Source of the DNA: Candidatus Poribacteria bacterium
GTDB taxonomy: Bacteria; Abyssobacteria; SURF-5
Reading direction: 5' to 3'
Assembly: GCA_016215705.1 (NCBI GenBank)
Contig: JACRIR010000151.1
Span: 1 to 28,590 of the forward strand
DNA length: 28,590 nucleotides
Within the stretch, counting starts at the first letter, position 1; each line of letters opens with the position of its first letter. Positions 23,134 through 28,590 of the stretch are shown here, piece by piece. The notes beneath the pieces were generated by a model that worked only from the letters and a program-made list of their open reading frames with translations, did not search any database and had not been told where the DNA came from. The position numbers were made by a program, and so were the translations under genes.

Positions 23134-23316
23134 CTACAAAATACGTCACAGGAATTATGAAACGTACGACTAAGGAAGCCTGGGGCTCCACGCCCGGGCA
23201 TGGAGTTGATTGTTTGGCCATGCACTCCTTCCCGCGCGCATGTTTTGAACTGTGAAGACAAGCGGATGCCGCCGGTCCCCCACCACGCCTGAAGGGTGAG
23301 CGAGAAGAGCGAAAGA

Positions 23317-23341
23317 GATTCTTCGCTCCACTCAGGATGAC
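23317..23341 (-). repeat. Interspersed 25-nt repeat, copy 2
   Basis: Begins AGATTCTTCGCTCC and ends CAGGATGA. It is a diverged reverse-complement relative of the element at 19-43. Confidence 0.6.
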
Positions 23342-23503
23342 GCCCTTTGCGTGATTTCCATGCGACGGCATTGGCGCTGCGTGGCCGAATGAATCCGGCG
23401 TTGCAAGGCCGTTGGCCTGTGTGGTCGAGTGAATCCGGCCCTACAGGCATCACGCGCGAGGCGTGATTTTCATACCGTTGCATGGCGAGGGTAATTTCCA
23501 TGA

Positions 23504-23700
23504 CGGGCGCATGTCGGTTGTAGACCCGGCCTGTTAACGCGCTTCTCTGTCCAAGTCTTCCGCAGAAGGCTGTGGGAGGCCACTTGGTTGAGCCTGGCAC
23601 CGGTACGGGGTACTCGAACGCCAACGCTACCCGCTCAGAGGGATTTCCGCCGGGGGCGGATATGGTATGCCGCTTGTTCAACGATCGTATCACTCCTTTT
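23504..23700 (+). ncRNA. Structured RNA candidate, HEARO / omega-RNA-like
   Basis: A compact set of nested stems is visible on the plus strand. CCAAGTCTTCCGCAG (23551-23565) pairs with CTGTGGGAG (23570-23578) plus ACTTGG (23582-23587), with AAGG as loop and GCC as bulge: 15 bp with two wobbles. TGAGC (23589-23593) pairs with GCTCA (23633-23637), enclosing TGGC/GCCA (23595-23598/23620-23623). GGTA (23602-23605) or GGGTA can also pair with TACCC (23628-23632), a possible pseudoknot. TCCGCC-ggg-GGCGGA (23646-23660) forms a further hairpin. It begins right after ATGA (23500-23503), the kind of site after which HEARO elements are reported to insert. HEARO RNAs are guide RNAs of the transposon nuclease IscB; no IscB gene lies nearby, so it would be an ORF-less copy. 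Class assignment is from memory of the family and is tentative; structure is seen directly. Boundaries are approximate. Confidence 0.45.
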
Positions 23701-23822
23701 TGCACTTCGTAGTTCTTGGAACGCGCATTCCGTCGCCAACCAGGCCACCTGGCCCACGGGGGCCGGTGTTCTTTCAGTTGACTGTGGTATTTATATCATG
23801 GGCCGGGGGCCCGGTCAACGAA

Positions 23823-23840
23823 CTTTTTGTTAACAAAAAG
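23823..23840. repeat. Perfect 18-bp palindrome
   Basis: CTTTTTGTTAACAAAAAG is self-complementary with no loop, centred on GTTAAC. It follows GGGCC-ggg-GGCCC (about 23802-23814). It could be an operator-like site or a remnant of a mobile-element end near the structured RNA candidate. Confidence 0.5.
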
Positions 23841-23883
23841 GGCGAAAGGCATAACCACAAAGACACCAATCACTAAGAAAGAT

Positions 23884-24060
23884 TAGCCACAGAGAACTCA
23901 GAGGTCTCAGAGAAGGAAGAAGCAACGGAGGGACCACAGTAACACGAATTTGGGAGGAAGAAGAAAAAGAAGAATCTTTTGGAACACGAATTACACACAT
24001 TACACGAATTTGCAATCACGAATGACGTGAATCGGATACGAATGATACGAATGAAGCTTT
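23884..24060 (+). repeat. CCACAGAG / ACACGAATT degenerate repeats, group 2
   Basis: Starts with CCACAGAGAACTCAGAGG, continues with GGAACACGAATTACACACAT and several ATACGAATG-like units. Same repeat types as at 22545-22640. The following bases up to 24240 have further low-complexity sequence (CCACGGGGATCACGGGGAGT at about 24126) and no gene. Confidence 0.5.
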
Positions 24061-24240
24061 TTCTTTATCCGCAGATTGCGCTGATTGAAAAGCGGGAAGA
24101 CGAATAGCGAGAATGAGAAGCATTACCACGGGGATCACGGGGAGTCACGGGGGACCATAAGAAACAAAGAGTGAAAGCGTACAAGAAGACATGTGGCCAC
24201 GAAGGGGCGCGAAATTCACGAAACGGGCGCCGTCTCCGAA

Positions 24241-27200
24241 TTACATCAATCCCTCGCTGCAGATTATCCTGGGTACTGAGGGGTCTTCTTCGAGAATTCG
24301 GCGGTCGGGCCAGTCCTGCATTCTGTGCTGTTGATAGATGCGCGCAAGATGTTTGAACAGGTCCTCTCCGGTCACGCCATTCTTGCGTAGGTGATTGAGT
24401 TCGCGATTGATGGCCGTGCTGACGGGTCCCCGGAAAGCTTTTTCGAGAATGTTAATCTGAGCCTTCACATCTTCATCCGGTACCGAGCCGAAAAGAACAC
24501 GCATTTCTCGAATCACGTAGCGCTGGCCGGGCTTAAGGGAGAGGGTGTGCTCGCGCTCGGCCTGGCGGTGCTTGACTTCCTCGGAGAATAAGCGCTTTAT
24601 GCGCATCACGGCAGAGTTGTAGTTTTGCGGGAGTCCGGCCGCTTCGACCTCGGGGCCGCATCGAATGGTTCCAAGGACTCGCGGGATATCGCGAGAGACG
24701 ATTTCGCCTTTCGCATCTATGAGAAATAACTGTTGATAGCGTCCCGCCTGGCAGAACACATACATCCCCTTCTGGGTGGATGGCGTTGCAGTGCGTATGC
24801 CGTCACGCAGATTGGCAATCCGATCATATTCGGAAGGGTTGTCCTTGCGCAACAATCTGAGGATTTCCTCGGCCTCATTGAGGTCCACGGTATCCTCGTC
24901 GTCGTCCTCGAACAGGCTCAACTGTCCACCCTGCTTTTCATAGATGGCATACATGGCATCTTCGTTGAGATGCTCGGATTTATCAAGAATCGCCGAATCC
25001 TCTCCGATGGTGTCGTGGATTTCCTGAATACGGTTTCGCAGTTTTTGGCGTAGGCCAAGGTTCCGCTCGATGCCGGTCTCCGGCAGGAAGTTGAAGCCAT
25101 AGATTACGCCATAGTCGCTCCCGATGCGGTCAATGCGTCCAAACCTTTGGATCAGCCGAACCGGGTTCCAATGCAAATCATAGTTGACGATTTTATCGCA
25201 ATCCTGAAGATTCAATCCTTCCGCCAGCACGTCTGTTGCGATAACGGTGAATAGTTCTGGTTCTCCAGCGCGCGGCCTGTGTTCCGGATTCGCTATTGGC
25301 GCGAATCGGCCCACTAAACGCGCTTTGCTCTTATCACCGCTAAATATGACATCAATATCATCACGCTTGCCGCCGGGATTCAGGTTATCGAAGAGGTATT
25401 TTGCAGTATCCGCATATTGCGTGAAAATCAGCCGCTTGCCTTCCTTAAGCGGCATTTTTGCCAGCCATCTCTTAAGCGTTTGAAGCTTGGCGTCCTTTTC
25501 CGGAGTGATGGGTTCAACCAGCTTCCGTATTTTTTTCAGCAATCTTATGTCATGCTCGATATGCTCGCGTAGCCGCTCGATGTCAAAATCCTTTGCGTTA
25601 TAACGGTCAGAAACCTGGCGCAATGCATCAAGGAGGTCGGCTTCGTCCGAGTAATCAGATTCATACAATATCGTTTGGGCTTCTTCACCCGCGGGCACAA
25701 ATCCTTCGGCTATGGCTGCGACGAATGCTTCATGCACTTTAAGGAGCCGCCGGATTGTTTCGCTGAAGGCATAAACGCTTGACTCGAAACGCTTGAAAAG
25801 CAGAATCCTCATGAGTCCGCGCAGGTTTGTTCCGGCCCGATGCAGGCTGGCATAGGGCTCCTGTCGTTGTTTTTCCTTAGCGACATAGTGCCAGAGACCG
25901 TAGCGGGCATACGTGAGTTCATCCGGCGCCGGCTTCGACGGCTGGCTCCTGCGCGATTTTCCAAGATATCCGCGCAACTGCTGATACAATCCCTGATATG
26001 TTTCCTCGATGCTGTACTCGATGGTTTCGAGTTCGCGCTTCGGGAAGAACTGATGCCGTCCCGCAACCATCACATAGGCGCGTCGCCGACCGTCGAGATA
26101 TTCTCTGAATCGTGAAGGATCAACCTTTTCATGCGTGACTGCGTCGTACCCATACCATCGCAGAATATGATTCCTCGTGCGGCGTATCATTAGATTTGAA
26201 AGCAGGGTTGGCAGTTTCCTCTCGCCTTTCTCGATGAGCTTGAAATATTCTTTGAGATTGGGCGGGTCCACTGGCAGGTCGGTCTTATCGTCCTGATGGA
26301 AGAGCTTGATTTGATGGTACACATCCCATGCGCTCTTATTGCGAGGCGTAGCCGTGAGGAAACAACATTGTTTGTCAGCCGCGAGGAAATGCTGCATCAG
26401 CTTATAGCGCTGGTTATCCGGATAGCGGAAATTATGACTTTCATCAATCAGCACAAAATCGCGGTCACGATATCTCACGTCGTCGAACAGAAGATTGGCT
26501 TCGCCATCGCCGCCCTCTCTCAAGAACCCCATCGAAAGCACGCGCGCATTGAGTTCATAGACCTCGTTGTATCGCTCCCACATCTCCACAAGGGGCGCCG
26601 GGCAAACGATAAGCGGGCGCGCATGATGTGTGCGCTCAAAATGTTTGACCACTGCGGCGCCAATGTACGACTTGCCCATGCCTACTACGTCTGCGACAAA
26701 TACTCCGCCACAAGCATGTATTGTTCCCACAGCTTGCCGAACCGCCGCCTCTTGAAAGTCTGCCAGTCGTTCCGTTATCTTATCCTTCCAGATAATGTCC
26801 TGTTCCTGGCCGCCTTCAATGCGGTCCTTCGCCAGCGCATACAGCGTCTTCATATAAACGTCATATGGGCGGACAAGAGCCAGCGCCCACGATTGTTTCA
26901 TTTCCTGCATGAGAGCTTCTTCAAAATCCCGGGACTCTTCCCAGAGTTCCTCGAACCAGCGGACAAGTTCAGCATGGTTGTCATTGCCTTGGACAACTAC
27001 ATTGAGTTCGGTGTTGTGACTCACGCCGGAGAGGGTGAGGTTGGAAGAACCGACTACGGCGATGCCCTTCTCATGCCGCTCTAATGGTTTGCCGCCTCCA
27101 TCAAACACCTTCCCATAGTCGAAGATATAGGCTTTCGCGTGCATTCTGCCTTTGGTGTAAACGCGCACCCTGAGCCGTTTTTCTTCAATCAGTTTTACGA

Positions 27201-27573
27201 GTATCCCTATCAGGGCCTCCCCTTCATCCGTCTGATCCATGAGTTCCACGGCCGAGCGGAGATTTGTTGCTGTTGCATCAGCCATTTGCTTTGCTTCGGT
27301 TCGCTTTGGGTATTTCTGTGACTCAAGGTCATCGGCGACAAGCTCCAAACGGCGGTATCCCTCGACCAGTTGCTCAAGAGTCTCGTGGTTCGTAGTGTTT
27401 CCGATGAGGAGGCGCAACTCCTTAACATTGGCCAGTTTTTCGGCAATCGAGGTCAGACCTGACAGGAAAAAATAGCCAACCGCAAACCGCGCGACCTTTG
27501 ATGAGTCAAGAATGCGCTTGATATGGTCAACCAGCTTCTCATTGCGATTGTCGATGATATCGTGTGTGGGCAT
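24241..27573 (-). CDS. PLD-nuclease domain fused to SNF2-type helicase
   Basis: This 1110-aa protein begins with a phospholipase D-type nuclease domain (about 1-230) with one HKD motif, HAKAYIFD (His145, Lys147, Asp152) and GSSNLTLSG. An SNF2/superfamily 2 motor follows: Walker A VVGMGKS (Lys301), DESH (377-380), TATPRNKSAWDVYHQIK (motif III, 407 on), and later DVLAEGLNLQDCDKIVNYDL (motif V) and QRFGRIDRIGS (motif VI). The C-terminal 250 residues are unassigned. Such fusions occur in anti-phage islands, often with DNA methylases; the role in foreign-DNA degradation is inferred. ATG 27573 follows GAGGTAAAA. It lies 62 bp after the ORF6N gene. There is no visible frameshift. Confidence 0.88.
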   Translation of the reverse strand: MPTHDIIDNRNEKLVDHIKRILDSSKVARFAVGYFFLSGLTSIAEKLANVKELRLLIGNTTNHETLEQLVEGYRRLELVADDLESQKYPKRTEAKQMADATATNLRSAVELMDQTDEGEALIGILVKLIEEKRLRVRVYTKGRMHAKAYIFDYGKVFDGGGKPLERHEKGIAVVGSSNLTLSGVSHNTELNVVVQGNDNHAELVRWFEELWEESRDFEEALMQEMKQSWALALVRPYDVYMKTLYALAKDRIEGGQEQDIIWKDKITERLADFQEAAVRQAVGTIHACGGVFVADVVGMGKSYIGAAVVKHFERTHHARPLIVCPAPLVEMWERYNEVYELNARVLSMGFLREGGDGEANLLFDDVRYRDRDFVLIDESHNFRYPDNQRYKLMQHFLAADKQCCFLTATPRNKSAWDVYHQIKLFHQDDKTDLPVDPPNLKEYFKLIEKGERKLPTLLSNLMIRRTRNHILRWYGYDAVTHEKVDPSRFREYLDGRRRAYVMVAGRHQFFPKRELETIEYSIEETYQGLYQQLRGYLGKSRRSQPSKPAPDELTYARYGLWHYVAKEKQRQEPYASLHRAGTNLRGLMRILLFKRFESSVYAFSETIRRLLKVHEAFVAAIAEGFVPAGEEAQTILYESDYSDEADLLDALRQVSDRYNAKDFDIERLREHIEHDIRLLKKIRKLVEPITPEKDAKLQTLKRWLAKMPLKEGKRLIFTQYADTAKYLFDNLNPGGKRDDIDVIFSGDKSKARLVGRFAPIANPEHRPRAGEPELFTVIATDVLAEGLNLQDCDKIVNYDLHWNPVRLIQRFGRIDRIGSDYGVIYGFNFLPETGIERNLGLRQKLRNRIQEIHDTIGEDSAILDKSEHLNEDAMYAIYEKQGGQLSLFEDDDEDTVDLNEAEEILRLLRKDNPSEYDRIANLRDGIRTATPSTQKGMYVFCQAGRYQQLFLIDAKGEIVSRDIPRVLGTIRCGPEVEAAGLPQNYNSAVMRIKRLFSEEVKHRQAEREHTLSLKPGQRYVIREMRVLFGSVPDEDVKAQINILEKAFRGPVSTAINRELNHLRKNGVTGEDLFKHLARIYQQHRMQDWPDRRILEEDPSVPRIICSEGLM

Positions 27574-27635
27574 TTTTACCTCGGCGGGCGTGTGGCATAG
27601 GGTTAGTGACGGGCTTCCCCTTTGCCATCGCGGGA

Positions 27636-28229
27636 TTATTTCTTTTCCCTGGGTGATTTTGGCGTGGTTCCAACCTGAAAACCGACCCTTTTCTGTGCTT
27701 TTTCCGACTGTGGCGCCATGAGTTGGCGGATTGCCTCAAATACGACTTTGAACTGAGCATCATACTTTCTTTCCAGAGCTTCGAGCTTTCGCGCCAGGTC
27801 GGCATGCGAGGCAAGCATTTGACGAAGACGGACGAACGCGCGCATGATTTCGATGTTGACATTAATGGCGCGAGGACTATTCAGGACGCTGGAAAGCATC
27901 GCAACTCCTTGTTCCGTAAAGGCATACGGACGATACTTGAGATGTGCGCCTTGTTTTAAGATCACAGATTGTGATCTTAGGATAGACCCAGGTTCCTCGT
28001 TTAAGGTCACAGATTGTGACCTTAGAAATCTGGTTTCTTCCCACGTGAGCTGAAACATAAAGTCTTGAGGAAAGCGTTCAATATTACGTTTGACTGCCTG
28101 TGCGAGCACCCGGGTTTCTACGCCATAGAGCTCCGCCAGATCAGCAGACAACATGACCTTCTGGCCGCGCAGTATTATGATCAAGCGTTCAATGCGTTCT
28201 GACGGAATTAGAGCTGCCTTTTTCGCCAT
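27636..28229 (-). CDS. ORF6N-domain protein (phage/mobile-element DNA-binding type)
   Basis: This 197-aa protein has an ORF6N domain at about 10-130: [53 protein letters not shown] and [21 protein letters not shown] coiled-coil-like segment ([18 protein letters not shown]) and a Lys/Arg-rich tail follow. ORF6N proteins are thought to bind DNA and are common in phages and inside restriction loci. Between residues about 68 and 93 the peptide contains two copies of LRSQSV(T/I)L. The DNA encoding them is palindromic (see 27958-28023). ATG 28229 follows AAAGG. It probably shares a transcript with the helicase gene. Confidence 0.88.
   Translation of the reverse strand: MAKKAALIPSERIERLIIILRGQKVMLSADLAELYGVETRVLAQAVKRNIERFPQDFMFQLTWEETRFLRSQSVTLNEEPGSILRSQSVILKQGAHLKYRPYAFTEQGVAMLSSVLNSPRAINVNIEIMRAFVRLRQMLASHADLARKLEALERKYDAQFKVVFEAIRQLMAPQSEKAQKRVGFQVGTTPKSPREKK
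27958..28023. repeat. Two covarying palindromes inside the ORF6N gene
   Basis: AAGATCACA-gat-TGTGATCTT (27958-27978) and AAGGTCACA-gat-TGTGACCTT (28003-28023) are each perfect 9+3+9 palindromes, spaced 45 bp (15 codons) apart. They differ at one base pair, A-T versus G-C, changed on both arms. On the coding strand the exchange is silent in AGA/AGG but changes ATC to ACC (Ile/Thr). Confidence 0.85.
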
Positions 28230-28375
28230 CGTTTAGCCTTTCATACTCTTACTCCCACACTGTGCTGATGGGCCGCGTCACTTCTGCCGTTCGACGAATT
28301 CCTTAAGATCGCAGTTCATGGAGTCAATCGTCATATTTTAGATTCCAACAATATAAACCAAAATCTGTCTTCTTA

Positions 28376-28404
28376 ATTATCGCAAAAAGGCGGTTTTCGA
28401 TAAT
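28376..28404. promoter_or_regulatory. AT-rich dyad upstream of ORF6N gene
   Basis: ATTATCG (28376-28382) pairs with CGATAAT (28398-28404); AAAA/TTTT extends the stem inside after a bulged C. It lies about 150 bp upstream of the ORF6N start in an AT-rich spacer (28230-28483) where a promoter is expected. It could be an operator, or a terminator for the upstream gene (TTTT is present only within the stem). No convincing -35/-10 pair was found. Confidence 0.4.
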
Positions 28405-28483
28405 AAGACATCGTGCATTATGCTATATTACACGTTTCTTGAACAACCAGCATGCAATGAACGAGCGTTTAGCGCCACGGAGA

Positions 28484-28588
28484 CTATGCCCGCCAGCCGA
28501 GTTGTTTGGCGACGCGTTTTATTTGCGCGATGAATTCGTCATCGGGACGTTTGCGTTTGATGTCAGCATCACTCGTGGCGGCCCATCG
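28484..28588 (-). CDS. 3' end of a gene running off the window
   Basis: The last 34 codons and TAG stop (28484-28486) of a minus-strand gene are present. The peptide RWAATSDADIKRKRPDDE then FIAQIKRVAKQLGWRA looks like a genuine helical C terminus, with a charged composition similar to the helicase protein. I do not recognise the family. From context it may be another component of the defence-type locus, such as a methylase or ATPase, but the fragment is too short to say. Confidence 0.5.
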   Translation of the reverse strand, partial: RWAATSDADIKRKRPDDEFIAQIKRVAKQLGWRA

Positions 28589-28590
28589 AT

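Larger units (their letters stand above)
21836..24240. other. Gene desert made of mixed repeats (about 2.4 kb)
   Basis: No open frame here has a ribosome binding site, family motifs or plausible composition. The region is a mosaic: a GGGGAAAA-type run at 21843-21880, TGACGCA clusters, CGCCGATG-containing repeats (22141, 22388, 22522), ACACGAATT/TCATGG runs, CCACAGAG runs (22067, 22600, 22888, 23885), GTAGGGGC-type palindromes, and the structured element at 23504-23700. Its base composition is more AT-rich than the flanking rnr gene. Confidence 0.7.

Noticed and set aside
23010-23705. 231-aa minus-strand open frame
   Set aside because: Translates a known repeat type (23317-23341), palindromes and the structured RNA candidate; no start signals. 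Kept only as the alternative to the RNA interpretation.
1-28590. tRNA or rRNA genes
   Set aside because: I looked for T-arm (GGTTCGANTCC-like) and conserved rRNA segments in all gene-free stretches and saw none. GTACTCGAACGCC at 23610 lacks a cloverleaf around it.

Overview
The window is about 28.6 kb from a bacterial chromosome. The organism is probably an uncultivated Gram-negative lineage. It has a double-membrane toolkit (ExbB/ExbD proton channel, a TonB-like anchor, a large exported TPR protein), a meso-diaminopimelate/D-Ala-D-Ala wall (dapF, ddl), and many short palindromic and interspersed repeats of the kind common in GC-moderate environmental genomes. The phylum cannot be named from the sequence alone.

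Layout. 1-667 holds no credible gene, only repeats and palindromes. 668-6717 is a plus-strand run: a near-consensus promoter with a 78-aa orphan gene, an MFS transporter, a HAD phosphatase, dapF, ddl, a LOG-type nucleotide-binding protein and a DUF1848 protein. The last three are tightly coupled. 6881-10248 carries a GlcD-type FAD oxidoreductase, its GlcF-type Fe-S partner and a short MscS channel. 10336-10787 is an autonomous cold-shock unit with a consensus promoter, a leader of about 150 nt with a hairpin, csp, and a strong 3' hairpin. It converges on a long minus-strand block.

The minus-strand block reads, in transcription order, rnr - argC - argJ - argB - TPR protein - exbB - exbD - TonB-like stub - membrane zinc-ribbon protein (21835 down to 10909). 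rnr has a perfect -35/-10 promoter. rnr/argC and TPR/exbB/exbD overlap. argCJB supply the N-acetylated ornithine route to arginine. The five downstream genes look like an energised envelope module in which the TonB-like protein keeps its ExbB/D-facing membrane helix but has no receptor-binding domain.

21836-24240 is a gene desert of about 2.4 kb made of mixed repeat families (TGACGCA clusters, ACACGAATT and CCACAGAG degenerate repeats, GTAGGGGC palindromes). It also contains a compact multi-stem element at 23504-23700 that looks like a structured RNA, most plausibly an ORF-less HEARO/IscB omega-RNA-like element. 24241-28588 (minus strand) looks like the edge of a defence or mobile island: a 1110-aa PLD-nuclease/SNF2-helicase fusion, an ORF6N-domain protein whose coding sequence contains two covarying palindromes, and the 3' end of a further gene that runs off the window.

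Most distinctive points: the structured RNA candidate; the PLD-SNF2/ORF6N island edge; the TonB stub module; a DapF whose second catalytic cysteine is serine; and a dispersed palindrome family (four full copies and a half copy) whose outer stems differ in sequence but keep their pairing.
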